A stretch of DNA of 64,000 bases from Methylophilus sp. DW102. Lineage in GTDB: Bacteria > Pseudomonadota > Gammaproteobacteria > Burkholderiales > Methylophilaceae. The stretch is taken from NCBI RefSeq assembly GCF_037076555.1, contig NZ_AP029023.1, forward strand, positions 248,001-312,000, given 5' to 3'. Position 1 is the first letter of the stretch; every line of letters begins with the position of its first letter. Of this stretch, positions 28,996 through 37,868 are shown in pieces. The notes beneath the pieces were generated by a model that searched no databases, was not told the DNA's origin, and saw only the letters and a program-made list of their open reading frames with translations. Both the position numbers and the translations under genes were made by a program.

Positions 28996-29214
28996 CTAAC
29001 CTGTGTTTTTTGAATCTGGAAAATATTGAGCGATAATGTCCGACTTACGGTAAAGCACTCGGATGCCCACTCGAAAAGATTGGGGCGTCTTTCCTGCGGC
29101 TTCTTCATTGTGAAGCCATCGAACTGTATGGTTTAGTGCTGCTGCGACTTGTTGGCGTGTCACGAACGCTTGTGGGTGGGCATCCCAGAATTGATTTGAT
29201 AAATCAGCCATCAT
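28996..29214 (-). CDS. AlpA-like helix-turn-helix regulator
   Basis: The 72-residue protein has a MerR/AlpA-like winged helix: VTRQQVAAALNHTVRWLHNEE then FRVGIRVLYRKSDI. AlpA-type proteins act as excisionases or activators of integrase in P4-like satellites and cryptic prophages. A GAGGA site precedes tandem ATGs at 29214 and 29211. It is the first gene after the promoter and noncoding leader at 29250-29409 and begins the operon that continues to the primase. Confidence 0.75.
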   Translation of the reverse strand: MMADLSNQFWDAHPQAFVTRQQVAAALNHTVRWLHNEEAAGKTPQSFRVGIRVLYRKSDIIAQYFPDSKNTG

Positions 29215-29248
29215 CGTAAAATCCTCACGAATCCGGTCGATAGAAATG

Positions 29249-29375
29249 AAAAAACCGACCGGGCCAACAGAAAATGCATTTCTGCATCACCATTCGCTGG
29301 GTCGGCTAGGGTCAGGATTTAACCCACCAGTCATAATTCCGTGGGCGCTTACCTGATTCACTTTAGCAAGCTATA
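29249..29375 (-). ncRNA. Candidate C4/CI-like antisense RNA in the operon leader
   Basis: A promoter at 29380-29409 should start an RNA near 29373. It folds into a two-part hairpin (29352-29356 with 29312-29316; inner 29341-29345 with 29323-29327) and then a terminator-like stem (29300-29305 with 29255-29260, inner stem 29268-29273 with 29279-29284) followed by six T residues (29254-29249). A promoter-driven, terminated RNA of about 125 bases in front of an operon is the plan of the P1/P7 C4 and P4 CI immunity RNAs. Its GCCGACC can pair with GGTCGGC in the primase hairpin and CCGGTCG with CGACCGG close to the AlpA ribosome site. Family membership is inference. Confidence 0.6.
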
Positions 29376-29379
29376 TGTG

Positions 29380-29409
29380 ATTATAACCACGGAAACTGCC
29401 AGAAGTCAA
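29380..29409 (-). promoter_or_regulatory. Sigma-70 promoter of the island operon and leader RNA
   Basis: On the minus strand TTGACT (29409-29404) and TATAAT (29385-29380) are separated by 18 bases. It is the only good promoter between the integrase and the AlpA-like gene. Confidence 0.75.
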
Positions 29410-29468
29410 GGTAAATATTGCGTAACTAATTGATTTTAAAGTGTATACTTGTAAAATCCCTAGGTGTG

Positions 29469-30452
29469 TTATCCAATCTTTCTAGCTAAATCCTCGGCTT
29501 TTGGATGGTAATATCTAGCCAACATCTGCACGTTTTTATGCCCGGTTACTGCGGCCAACTCAATGAGATTTGGTAGTTTTTCTGACAGTCTAGTCGTTGC
29601 GGTGTGCCTAAGATCATGAAAGTGTAGGTTTACTAGCCCAGCCCGTTTAATCGCCCGTTGAAAGCAGTACTCCATTGCAGGCCACTTAATCGGAAACACT
29701 AAGCCCCCAATACTGCGCGGTAATACGGCTAATTCGTTTACTGCTCGTTCTGATAAAGGTACTGTTCGTGACGTACCATTCTTCGTGTCGGGCAAAAATG
29801 CTGTCCGCTTGATTAAATCCACATTACGCCATTCAAGACCTAATAGTTCTCCCCGACGCATAGCAGTCTCAAGCGCGACAATAACCAATGGGCGCATGTA
29901 TATATTTCTGTTTCTTACAGGGCGCATAGCCTCTAATAGTCTTGCTTCTTCTTCCATTTCTAAAACACGGTTTCGCCCAGGGGGCATAGTTGGCTTCCTG
30001 ATAGCCATCACTGGGTTAACAATGGCATACCGCCACTCTTTTATACAGTAGTTAAAAACAGACGAGAGCGCCGCTAAGTCCCGTATAACCGTGTTTGCCT
30101 TGCAGGTCTTTAGTCGTTCGTCACGATATTCGGCCATAACTTTTGGGGTGACATTCGCAAGCATCATCTGCCCCATGCGTAAACGCTGCACGGCTTTTAG
30201 TTTTGCAATTTCGGTTAAGTAGCCCTTGTGGGTCGGGCTAACCTCTTTCATATAGAGGTCAAGAATTTCTGAGAAACTGATTTGTTCGGCGGGTGAGCGA
30301 CTTACGTAAACACCTCTATCCATTTCGGATTCGATACTACGCGCCCACTGTTCCGCGCCTGTTCGTGTTTCAAATGATTTAACTTCGGGAGGAAATCCCT
30401 TACGAGTAATTCGAGCTTGCCAACGCTCGCCACGCTTTCTAATAGATGCCAT
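29469..30452 (-). CDS. Tyrosine-type site-specific integrase
   Basis: This phage-type integrase has an N-terminal arm-binding region (MASIRKRGERWQARITRKGF), a core-binding SAM-like domain and the catalytic domain with Arg in MRRGELLGL, HDLRHTA, the second His in TGHKN and the nucleophile Tyr in ARYYHP. The 327-residue form starting at 30452 is preferred over the start at 30464. It lies next to the attachment repeat in moaC, and should catalyse the insertion of this island. Confidence 0.95.
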   Translation of the reverse strand: MASIRKRGERWQARITRKGFPPEVKSFETRTGAEQWARSIESEMDRGVYVSRSPAEQISFSEILDLYMKEVSPTHKGYLTEIAKLKAVQRLRMGQMMLANVTPKVMAEYRDERLKTCKANTVIRDLAALSSVFNYCIKEWRYAIVNPVMAIRKPTMPPGRNRVLEMEEEARLLEAMRPVRNRNIYMRPLVIVALETAMRRGELLGLEWRNVDLIKRTAFLPDTKNGTSRTVPLSERAVNELAVLPRSIGGLVFPIKWPAMEYCFQRAIKRAGLVNLHFHDLRHTATTRLSEKLPNLIELAAVTGHKNVQMLARYYHPKAEDLARKIG

Positions 30453-30464
30453 TTTTCGCCTCAC

Positions 30465-30482
30465 TTGGACAAAAATTGGACA
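30465..30482. promoter_or_regulatory. Candidate integrase arm-type sites, right end
   Basis: TTGGACA occurs at 30465-30471 and 30476-30482 with the same 11-bp period as the pair at 22994-23011. They lie between the integrase start and the attachment repeat, where arm sites or integrase autoregulation would act. Confidence 0.55.
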
Positions 30483-30587
30483 AAACGTGTTTTTAGGCTT
30501 GTTCTATACTGCTCAACTAATCGCGGGACTAATCAAAACAGGGCGGATTCTTGAATAACCAAAAGGGCGCTAAACCCTTATAAAGGC

Positions 30588-31076
30588 TTACTCTGCCACC
30601 CAATCCCCACTCTTCCCACCATGTTTTTCCAGTACGCGAACACTTTGTATTGTCATGCCGCGATCAATCGCCTTGCACATATCATAAATTGTCAGCAGGC
30701 CAACCTGTACAGCAGTCAAGGCTTCCATTTCCACCCCGGTTTGCCCGGTGGTCTCACATTGCACTCGGCAAGTAATACTGTGTTGCGTTTCATTCGCCAT
30801 AAAACTGACATCTACGCGGCTTAGGCTAAGCGGGTGGCAGAGGGGGATCAGGTCGCTGGTTTTTTTGCTGGCCTGGATGGCGGCAATGCGGGCAATGCCG
30901 AGGACGTCGCCTTTTTTGGCGGTGCCTTGCAGGATGGTTTGCAGCGTGGCTGCCTGCATTTGAATCTGGCCTTCAGCGATGGCGATGCGTTTGGTGTGTG
31001 CTTTGTCACCGATATCGACCATATGGGCATGGCCTTGGGCGTTAAAGTGGGTGAGTCCGTTGTTGGCAGTTGACAT
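30588..31076 (-). CDS. moaC: Cyclic pyranopterin monophosphate synthase MoaC
   Basis: MoaC converts the cyclic intermediate made by MoaA to cPMP in molybdenum cofactor synthesis. The 162-residue protein is complete: [28 protein letters not shown] with the catalytic His, [20 protein letters not shown] and [14 protein letters not shown]. Start 31076 (MSTANNG) matches the family; the longer frame to 31205 does not. Its last 90 bases are the right attachment repeat, so the final residues come from the island (ending VAE) whereas the detached copy ends VAN. Confidence 0.95.
   Translation of the reverse strand: MSTANNGLTHFNAQGHAHMVDIGDKAHTKRIAIAEGQIQMQAATLQTILQGTAKKGDVLGIARIAAIQASKKTSDLIPLCHPLSLSRVDVSFMANETQHSITCRVQCETTGQTGVEMEALTAVQVGLLTIYDMCKAIDRGMTIQSVRVLEKHGGKSGDWVAE
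30594..30685 (-). repeat. Right attachment repeat (3' end of moaC)
   Basis: This is the copy of the 92-bp direct repeat that forms the 3' end of intact moaC; its partner is 22813-22904. The crossover lies within the 81 bases of perfect identity. Confidence 0.93.
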
Positions 31077-31182
31077 AAGTGGTCTTGAGCTCAGTTTGAG
31101 TGAAATCAGTGCGAGTGAAAAAGGATGAACTCGGGCAGTGAAGTCGTTATCATAACAAGTTTGGGTCTTTAGCACAGGGCAC

Positions 31183-32763
31183 ATGCGTTTTAAACCACTC
31201 CACATGGTATTTCAATCTGGCAATCTGCGTATACATTGTGCGCGGCTGTTGCGCGGGTTGTGTTTGTGCGCACTGTTCATCGTGCCCGAGGCGTCCTTGT
31301 TGGCGAATAACGCGACTGGTATTTTTTCTGGCAAGCCTTATGAGCCTGGCGATCTGGATGTCACCCTGCCTGCCGATTCATCTAACCAGCTGCCTGAGTT
31401 GGGTGACGCTTCGCAAACCGTATTGTCATTACGTGATGAAGAAAAAATTGCGCACCAGATTTTAAAGCAAGTCGCTACCGATGAAGATGTGTTCGATGAT
31501 GCCGAGGTGACGGATTACCTGCAGGCATTGGGGACGCGGCTGGGGGCGAGTAGCCCGGACCGCGCTCAAAAGTTTTATTTTTTTGTGGTACAGGACAAGT
31601 CGATTAACGCTTTTGCCATGCCGGGCGGCGTCATTGGCGTCCATACCGGTTTATTCATTGCGGCCAACAGTGAGTCTGAGTTGGCCAGTGTGCTGGGGCA
31701 CGAAATCGGCCATGTCACGCAGCATCACCTGGCGCGTATGCTGGCCTCTCAAAAGTACGATATGTTCAAGAATATCGCTGCAACGGCCCTGGCCTTGCTG
31801 GTGGCACGCTCTAACCCGCAAGTGGGCATGGGCGCGATGACTGCGGCCTCTGCTGCCGGGATACAAAAGCAGCTGGATTACACGCGTGAGCACGAGCGCG
31901 AAGCAGATCGGGTCGGCTTGACCATTTTGCAGGATGCAGGCTTTGATGTGCGCGCCATGCCGGCCTTTTTTACCACCATGCAGCGGGCGACGCGCTTTTC
32001 GGATGGCAATATGCCCAGCTATTTGCGTACCCACCCGCTGACCAGCGAGCGGATTGCCGATATAGGCAACCGTGTACAAAACCTGCCTTATAAGCAGGTG
32101 AATGAAAGTCTGCCCTTTTTTATGATGCGGGCAAAAATCCGGGCTTTTCAAGGCGCGCCCCAGCAAATGGTAGAAGAGTTTCAGAACAATATTAACGAGG
32201 GCCGCTACCAGAATGAGCTGGCTGAACACTATGGCCTGGCTTACGCTTGGCTGCGTGTCAATCAGCCGCAAAAAGCACAGGCCGAGGTCGACTGGCTGGT
32301 TAAGCATGGCCTTTCCAGCCCTTATCTGGTGACTTTGCAAGGCTTGACCCTGGCCAAGTCGGGGCAGGTGGCACAGGCGCAAAACCGTTTTGTTCAGGGC
32401 TTGCAGCAATATCCGCAACATCGTGCGCTGGCGCAAGGCGAGGCTGAGTTATTGATCCGCAGCAATCATTGGGCGCCGGCAGTCAGCTTTATCCAGAAAC
32501 AGCTGGAGGCCTTCCCTGAGGACCCAAAACTGTATGACTGGCTGGCTGCCGCATATCAGGGCCAGGACAAACAGATGTTGCGGCATCAGGCGCTAGGGGA
32601 GTCTTATGTGCGCAAATATGACTTGCCGCGGGCGATTGAGCAGTTTGAAATTGCCAGCAAGGCCAAGGATGGCGATTTTTACCTGCAATCCAAAGTCGAG
32701 GCCAGATTGAAAGCGCTCAGGGTGCAGCTCAAGCTGGAACAAGGGGATGACAAAAATGGATAG
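31183..32763 (+). CDS. M48 family periplasmic metalloprotease with TPR, BepA-like
   Basis: BepA/YfgC-type proteins are periplasmic zinc proteases and chaperones that promote assembly of beta-barrel outer-membrane proteins such as LptD. The 526-residue protein has a signal peptide (cut near residue 41), the M48 domain with HEIGH in [13 protein letters not shown] and the downstream Glu in EREADRVG, and a TPR-like C-terminal half (about 330-510). It is divergent from moaC and 9 bases before the SoxYZ gene, so the two may share a transcript. Confidence 0.9.
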   Translation: MRFKPLHMVFQSGNLRIHCARLLRGLCLCALFIVPEASLLANNATGIFSGKPYEPGDLDVTLPADSSNQLPELGDASQTVLSLRDEEKIAHQILKQVATDEDVFDDAEVTDYLQALGTRLGASSPDRAQKFYFFVVQDKSINAFAMPGGVIGVHTGLFIAANSESELASVLGHEIGHVTQHHLARMLASQKYDMFKNIAATALALLVARSNPQVGMGAMTAASAAGIQKQLDYTREHEREADRVGLTILQDAGFDVRAMPAFFTTMQRATRFSDGNMPSYLRTHPLTSERIADIGNRVQNLPYKQVNESLPFFMMRAKIRAFQGAPQQMVEEFQNNINEGRYQNELAEHYGLAYAWLRVNQPQKAQAEVDWLVKHGLSSPYLVTLQGLTLAKSGQVAQAQNRFVQGLQQYPQHRALAQGEAELLIRSNHWAPAVSFIQKQLEAFPEDPKLYDWLAAAYQGQDKQMLRHQALGESYVRKYDLPRAIEQFEIASKAKDGDFYLQSKVEARLKALRVQLKLEQGDDKNG

Positions 32764-32772
32764 GAGGGCAGG

Positions 32773-33579
32773 ATGGACAGACGTCGCTGGTTAAAAAACA
32801 GTGTGCTGCTGGCAGCGCTACCATTATGGGTCATCGCCCGCAAAGTGCAAGCGGCCACCTGGTTTGCTTCTGCCTTTGAGGCCAAGCAAACGGCACAAGT
32901 GTTGGCGGCGCTCAAAGCCGCCGCGGTGCCTGTCGCCAGTGATCTCAGTATTGACGCACCGCAAAAAGCTGAAAACGGTGCCGTGGTGCAAATTGAGCTG
33001 AGTAGCACGCAGGCGGCGGGCAAACTGCGTAGCTTGCGTTTGCTGGCAGATGCCAATCCTACCCCTTTGATTGCAAGTTTTGAGTTAGGCAAGCAGGTAT
33101 TGCCGAGGCTGGTGACACGCGTCAAGCTCGCGCAATCGGGGGAGGTGATCGCGTTGGCAGAACAGGGGAATGGCCAGTTTACGCAGCAGCGGCGTCAGGT
33201 CATCGTGCTCGAAGATGGTTGCGCCAGCAGCGAACGTGAAGAGCCGTTTGCCAGCAGCATGAAAATGCGGGCGCGCATGCTGGAGAGCAGCCCGTTGGGG
33301 AACCATGTCACTGAACTTAAAATCATTATTGTGCATCCCATGCGTACGGGTCGTAGCAAAAATGAAGATGGCCAGTTAATGCCCGCGCACTTTATGCAAC
33401 TGATGCAAGTGGTGATGAATGGGCAGGTGATTGTAGATGCCCAGACGGGCACCGCGATTTCACGCAATCCCTATTTCACCTTTTATATACAGGATGCCAA
33501 GGTCGGCGATGTGATTACGGTAAACTGGCAGGATAACCGTGGCTTTGAAGGGCATGGACAAGTCACGGTGACTATATAG
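32773..33579 (+). CDS. Fused SoxYZ-like sulfur carrier, Tat-exported
   Basis: The 268-residue protein joins SoxY (about 28-155) and SoxZ (about 163-268). SoxY carries sulfur intermediates covalently on a Cys in a C-terminal GGCGG; here that end is internal as LEDGC (Cys150) and flows into SoxZ (MKMRARMLESSPLGNHVTELKI in part, then MRTGRSKNEDG). The start has a Tat-like signal (DRRRWLKNS, cleaved after VQA). Such fusions are known as quinoprotein-dehydrogenase-associated SoxYZ carriers in methylotrophs. No other sox gene is nearby, so a role outside classical thiosulfate oxidation is likely. Confidence 0.85.
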   Translation: MDRRRWLKNSVLLAALPLWVIARKVQAATWFASAFEAKQTAQVLAALKAAAVPVASDLSIDAPQKAENGAVVQIELSSTQAAGKLRSLRLLADANPTPLIASFELGKQVLPRLVTRVKLAQSGEVIALAEQGNGQFTQQRRQVIVLEDGCASSEREEPFASSMKMRARMLESSPLGNHVTELKIIIVHPMRTGRSKNEDGQLMPAHFMQLMQVVMNGQVIVDAQTGTAISRNPYFTFYIQDAKVGDVITVNWQDNRGFEGHGQVTVTI

Positions 33580-33620
33580 TTTGATAAAAATAATTTATTG
33601 ATAAAATTAAAATAATCAAT

Positions 33621-33649
33621 TTTACATATTGAATGTGTGTGTCTACAAT
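33621..33649 (+). promoter_or_regulatory. Promoter of ahpC
   Basis: TTTACA (33621-33626) and TACAAT (33644-33649) are separated by 17 bases, 83 bases before the ahpC start. The 5' region is AT-rich; an OxyR site is possible but not recognisable by eye. Confidence 0.65.
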
Positions 33650-33732
33650 GCACTCATTCGCTGTTGAAATGCAGCAATTTTTAATGAAGTCTGTTTAATT
33701 AACCCACGTTCTAAATCATAAAGGAGAACTAC

Positions 33733-34296
33733 ATGTCATTGATTAACACACAAGTACAACCATTCAAGGCGCAAGCTTTTCACAACGGTAAATTTATCGA
33801 AGTGACTGACGAGTCTTTGAAAGGCAAATGGTCTGTGTTGATTTTCATGCCAGCAGCGTTCACTTTCAACTGCCCAACCGAAGTTGAAGATGCGGCTGAC
33901 AATTATGCGGAATTCCAGAAGGCTGGTGCTGAAGTGTACATCGTGACCACCGATACCCACTTCTCCCACAAGGTTTGGCACGAGACTTCACCTGCAGTAG
34001 GCAAGGCGAAATTCCCATTGGTTGGCGACCCAACGCACCAATTAACCCGTGCATTTGACGTGCATATTGATGAAGAAGGTTTGGCATTGCGCGGTACCTT
34101 CGTGATCAACCCAGACGGCGTGATCAAGACTGTTGAAGTACACAGCAACGAAATTGCCCGTGATGTAAAAGAAACCTTGCGCAAATTGAAGGCTGCGCAA
34201 TACACCGCTGCTAACCCAGGCCAGGTGTGCCCAGCCAAGTGGAACGAAGGTGCAAAAACCTTGACGCCATCTTTGGACTTGGTAGGCAAGATCTAA
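33733..34296 (+). CDS. ahpC: Alkyl hydroperoxide reductase AhpC (2-Cys peroxiredoxin)
   Basis: AhpC reduces H2O2 and organic hydroperoxides and is recycled by AhpF. The 187-residue protein has the peroxidatic Cys in FTFNCPTEVED (most relatives have FVCPTE) and the resolving Cys in NPGQVCPAKW. A strong AAGGAG site precedes the ATG. ahpF follows after 185 bases of structured sequence. Confidence 0.97.
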   Translation: MSLINTQVQPFKAQAFHNGKFIEVTDESLKGKWSVLIFMPAAFTFNCPTEVEDAADNYAEFQKAGAEVYIVTTDTHFSHKVWHETSPAVGKAKFPLVGDPTHQLTRAFDVHIDEEGLALRGTFVINPDGVIKTVEVHSNEIARDVKETLRKLKAAQYTAANPGQVCPAKWNEGAKTLTPSLDLVGKI

Positions 34297-34321
34297 TCTC
34301 GTTGAGATTGGTATGAGCAAA

Positions 34322-34392
34322 GCCCTGCGCCAGCAGGGCGCTCAGGAAAAGTCACTGAGTGGATGTGTTGTCACTGTGGTTTTTCCTGAGCG
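34322..34392. repeat. Two inverted repeats between ahpC and ahpF
   Basis: A 7-bp hairpin (34322-34328 with 34333-34339, loop four) is followed by a 12-bp perfect inverted repeat (34339-34350 with 34381-34392) around a 30-base loop that itself holds two copies of GTCACTG. Neither has a T-run, so these are more likely mRNA-processing or stability elements than a terminator. Confidence 0.6.
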
Positions 34393-34481
34393 AGTTTCCC
34401 CCCCAACCATTTTTGAGTGCCATGCGTGATGGCCACGGCGTGTTGTTGCCTGAAGAAATGCACCAGCCGTGATTTTGGAGA

Positions 34482-36053
34482 ATGAATATGTTAGATGACA
34501 CCTTAAAAACCCAACTGCAGACTTACCTTGGCATGTTGCGCCAACCTATCCGTTTGATTGCTTCGCTGGATAGCAGCGAGCGTGCCGCAGAAATGCGTGA
34601 ACTGTTGCAAGAAATTGCCGCTTTGTCAGACAAGGTCAGCCTGGACGAGACTGGCGATGATGCACGCAAACCTTCATTTGTGATTGCCAAAGAAGGAGAA
34701 ACCCATGGTGTGCGCTTTGCGGCGATTCCCCTGGGGCATGAATTCACTTCACTGGTACTGGCCTTGTTGTGGACCGGTGGCCATCCACCAAAGGTGGAGC
34801 AGGAAGTGCTAGACCAGATCAAGGCGCTCGACAGCGACTTGAATTTTGAAGTCTATATGAGCTTGTCTTGCCATAACTGCCCGGATGTCGTGCAGGCGAC
34901 CACACTGATGACTGTGTTCAACCCACGCATCCAGACCACCGTGATTGACGGCGCGCTGTTTCAGGACGAAGTCAACGAGCGCAACATCATGGCGGTACCC
35001 GCCACTTTTCTCAATGGCGAGATGTTTGCCTCAGGCCGTATGCTGGTCGAAGAAATTCTGGCCAAGGTGGATACGGGCGTTGTTGCCAGAGAGGCCGAAA
35101 AGCTCAACGCTAAAGAAGCGTTTGATGTGCTGGTGGTTGGCGGTGGCCCGGCGGGTGCTTCAGCAGCAATTTATGCAGCCCGTAAAGGCATACGCACCGG
35201 CATCGTCGCTGAGCGTTTCGGTGGCCAGGTTAACGATACCCTGGCGATTGAAAACTTTATTTCAGTCAAAGAGACCGAGGGCCCTAAACTGGTCGCGGCG
35301 CTTGAAGAACACGTGAAAACCTACGACGTGGATATCATGCCATTGCAACGTGCCGTAGGATTGGCCGAGCCTAGCAAAACCGACAGCAAACATGCTGGCT
35401 TGATTGAAGTGAAGCTAGAAAGCGGGGCGATTTTGCGCAGCAAGTCTGTGATTCTGGCCACCGGTGCACGCTGGAGAAATCTGAATGTGCCTGGCGAAGA
35501 AGCCTATAAAAACAAAGGCGTGGCCTACTGCCCACACTGCGATGGCCCGTTGTTTAAAGGCAAGCATGTCGCAGTGATTGGTGGTGGTAACTCTGGTGTG
35601 GAAGCCGCAATTGACCTTGCTGGTGTGGTTGGTCATGTCACCTTGCTGCAGTTTGATACTGAGCTGAAGGCAGATGCGGTATTGCAACGCAAACTGCGCT
35701 CACTTGAAAACGTGACGATTTTAACCAGCGCGCAGACCACCGAAATCACGGGGGATGGGACACGCGTCAATGGCTTGACATACACCGACCGCGTCTCTGG
35801 CGAGAGCAAGCATATCGCACTGGAAGGCGTGTTTATCCAGATTGGCCTGGTCCCTAACAGTGACTGGCTGAAAGGCACCCTGGATCTGAGCAAATATGGT
35901 GAAATTGAAATTAACCACCACAATGCCACTTCGTTGCCAGGCGTGTTTGCGGCAGGGGATGTCACAACGATTCCCTACAAGCAAATCATCATTGCCATGG
36001 GTGAGGGCTCGAATGCGGCACTGGGGGCGTTTGATTACCTGATTCGTCAGTAA
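34482..36053 (+). CDS. ahpF: Alkyl hydroperoxide reductase subunit F
   Basis: AhpF passes electrons from NADH through FAD and two Cys pairs to AhpC. The 523-residue protein has an N-terminal thioredoxin-fold domain with CHNCPDVV, a flavoprotein core ([19 protein letters not shown] near 215) and the redox CPHCDGP pair of the thioredoxin-reductase-like half. The C-terminal FAD loop ([16 protein letters not shown]) is intact. Confidence 0.97.
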   Translation: MNMLDDTLKTQLQTYLGMLRQPIRLIASLDSSERAAEMRELLQEIAALSDKVSLDETGDDARKPSFVIAKEGETHGVRFAAIPLGHEFTSLVLALLWTGGHPPKVEQEVLDQIKALDSDLNFEVYMSLSCHNCPDVVQATTLMTVFNPRIQTTVIDGALFQDEVNERNIMAVPATFLNGEMFASGRMLVEEILAKVDTGVVAREAEKLNAKEAFDVLVVGGGPAGASAAIYAARKGIRTGIVAERFGGQVNDTLAIENFISVKETEGPKLVAALEEHVKTYDVDIMPLQRAVGLAEPSKTDSKHAGLIEVKLESGAILRSKSVILATGARWRNLNVPGEEAYKNKGVAYCPHCDGPLFKGKHVAVIGGGNSGVEAAIDLAGVVGHVTLLQFDTELKADAVLQRKLRSLENVTILTSAQTTEITGDGTRVNGLTYTDRVSGESKHIALEGVFIQIGLVPNSDWLKGTLDLSKYGEIEINHHNATSLPGVFAAGDVTTIPYKQIIIAMGEGSNAALGAFDYLIRQ

Positions 36054-36066
36054 TTGTGTTGGCAAT

Positions 36067-36094
36067 AAAAAAACCTGCCTCGGCAGGTTTTTTT
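36067..36094. terminator. Intrinsic terminator after ahpF
   Basis: The stem CCTGCC/GGCAGG (36074-36079 with 36082-36087) is flanked by seven A and seven T residues, so it may serve both ahpF and the leftward flavoprotein gene. Confidence 0.88.
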
Positions 36095-36118
36095 ATGTGG
36101 TCTATTTTGAAAAACTGA

Positions 36119-37750
36119 TCAGGAAGTCAGCGACAGCGAAACGGCTTCTGCCACCTTAATCCCATCTACCGCGGCTGACAGAATGCCGCCTGCGTAGCCT
36201 GCGCCTTCACCACAGGGAAACAAGCCTTTGGTGTTGATGCTTTGCAAGGTATCGTCGTTGCGTTTGATGCGGATCGGGCTGGAGGTGCGGGTTTCCACGC
36301 CAGTGAGGACGCCATCGGCCAGGTCAAACCCGGTAACTTGTTTGGCAAAAGCCGGGATCGCTTCACGCATGGCGCTAATCGCGAATTCAGGCAATGCCGT
36401 ATCCAGGTTGGTCAAGTGCACACCGGGCGTGTAAGACGGCGTCACTTCACCAAATTGGGTCGAAGGGCGGTTAGCTAAAAAGTCGCCTATCAGTTGGCCG
36501 GGGGCTGAGTAATTACTGCCGCCGAGCACGTAGGCCTGGCTTTCAAGCTGGCGCTGGAATTCGACCCCGGCCAGCGGATGGCCGGGATAATCCACTTCCG
36601 GCGTGATGCCAACCACAATGCCGGCATTGGCGTTACGCTCGTTGCGGCTATATTGGCTCATGCCATTGGTCACCACGCGGTTGGGTTCTGAGGTGGCGGC
36701 AACTACCGTGCCGCCCGGGCACATACAAAAGCTATACACGCTACGGCCATTTTGCGCGTGATGCACCAGCCGGTAATCAGCTGCACCCAGTTTTTTAAGG
36801 ATATCGTCGCTATAGCTTTTGCCATAGCGTGCGCGATCTATCAGGCTTTGTGGATGTTCAATGCGGAAGCCAATCGAGAACGGCTTGGCTTCAACATAAA
36901 TGCCTCTCTCATAGACCATCTCAAACGTGTCCCGTGCGCTGTGGCCGACGGCGAGCACCAGGTGGTTAGTTTGAATGAACTCACCACTATGCAAGGTTAC
37001 GCCTTGTACCTGTTCATTTTCAATCGCAATATCGGTCACCCGACTTTCAAAGCGGATCTCGCCGCCCAGGCTAATAATGGTATTGCGCATTTCTTCAACC
37101 ATGCCGACCAGCCTGAACGTTCCGATGTGCGGATGGCTGACATAAAGAATTTCTTCTGGCGCCCCGGCCTTGACGAATTCCTGCAAGACCTTGCGGCCGT
37201 AATGTTTGGGATCCTTGATCTGGCTGTAGAGCTTGCCATCTGAAAAGGTGCCGGCTCCGCCTTCACCAAACTGTACGTTGGATTCAGGGTTTAATGTGCG
37301 TTTGCGCCAGAGTCCCCAGGTGTCTTGGGTCCGTTTGCGCACTTCTTTGCCGCGTTCGAGCACAATCGGATTGAAGCCGGCTTGCGCGAGAATCAGCGCG
37401 GCAAAAATCCCGGCTGGACCAAATCCCACCACAACAGGCCGGTGTGTCTTGGTCTGATTAGATTGTGCGACAAAGTGGTAGCTGGTATCCGGTGCCGGTT
37501 TGATGTGCGGGTCTTTTTTAAACCGTGCCAGTATTTTGGCTTCGTTTTTGACCTCGACATCTAGGTTGTACACATACAATATGGCATGTGACTTGCGTGC
37601 ATCCACGCCGCGCTTAAAGATCTCAAAGCGGATCAGTTCGCTTTCGGGGATTTCAAGGCGTCTGAGCAGCGCGGCCTTGATTTGGTCATCCTGGTGTTTG
37701 AGCGTATCTGCAAGCTCAATCGGTAGTTTGATTTCTGTGATTCTGAGCAT
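36119..37750 (-). CDS. FAD-dependent dehydrogenase, COG2509 type
   Basis: The protein has a short N-terminal domain (about 1-90), a Rossmann FAD motif (VVVGFGPAGIFAALILAQAG near residue 105) and a long FAD/substrate region with VQFGEGGAGTFSDGKLY, then GVNP-like C-terminal parts including LFPCGEGAGYAGGILSAAVDG. It matches the family of uncharacterised FAD-dependent dehydrogenases (COG2509); physiological substrate unknown. The start MLRITEIK at 37750 is preferred over 37774. It converges on ahpF. Confidence 0.85.
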   Translation of the reverse strand: MLRITEIKLPIELADTLKHQDDQIKAALLRRLEIPESELIRFEIFKRGVDARKSHAILYVYNLDVEVKNEAKILARFKKDPHIKPAPDTSYHFVAQSNQTKTHRPVVVGFGPAGIFAALILAQAGFNPIVLERGKEVRKRTQDTWGLWRKRTLNPESNVQFGEGGAGTFSDGKLYSQIKDPKHYGRKVLQEFVKAGAPEEILYVSHPHIGTFRLVGMVEEMRNTIISLGGEIRFESRVTDIAIENEQVQGVTLHSGEFIQTNHLVLAVGHSARDTFEMVYERGIYVEAKPFSIGFRIEHPQSLIDRARYGKSYSDDILKKLGAADYRLVHHAQNGRSVYSFCMCPGGTVVAATSEPNRVVTNGMSQYSRNERNANAGIVVGITPEVDYPGHPLAGVEFQRQLESQAYVLGGSNYSAPGQLIGDFLANRPSTQFGEVTPSYTPGVHLTNLDTALPEFAISAMREAIPAFAKQVTGFDLADGVLTGVETRTSSPIRIKRNDDTLQSINTKGLFPCGEGAGYAGGILSAAVDGIKVAEAVSLSLTS

Positions 37751-37868
37751 AATGGGATAGTGGTTATCTATCAAAAGGCTATTTTATTCTATTCGGTAAG
37801 GCTTTATCATCAATTAGTTGGAAATTTTCCCTAAAAAATATGTGAGATTGTGACGATATAAAGTCTGT

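Larger units (their letters stand above)
22813..30685. mobile_element. Integrative element in the 3' end of moaC (about 7.8 kb)
   Basis: A 92-bp direct repeat bounds this segment, the two copies being 7,781 bases apart. The right copy is the 3' end of intact moaC and the left is a detached copy of the same 3' end. A tyrosine integrase lies at the right end, pointing to the attachment site. The content (integrase, AlpA-like regulator, primase-helicase, small cargo genes) resembles a P4-type satellite or integrative plasmid without structural or conjugation genes. It inserts in a protein-coding gene and rebuilds the moaC end. Confidence 0.9.

Noticed and set aside
31651..32436. Open frame of 261 codons on the minus strand
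   Set aside because: Antisense to the BepA-like protease; the protein is rich in His/Arg/Leu patterns typical of a shadow of a GC-rich gene.
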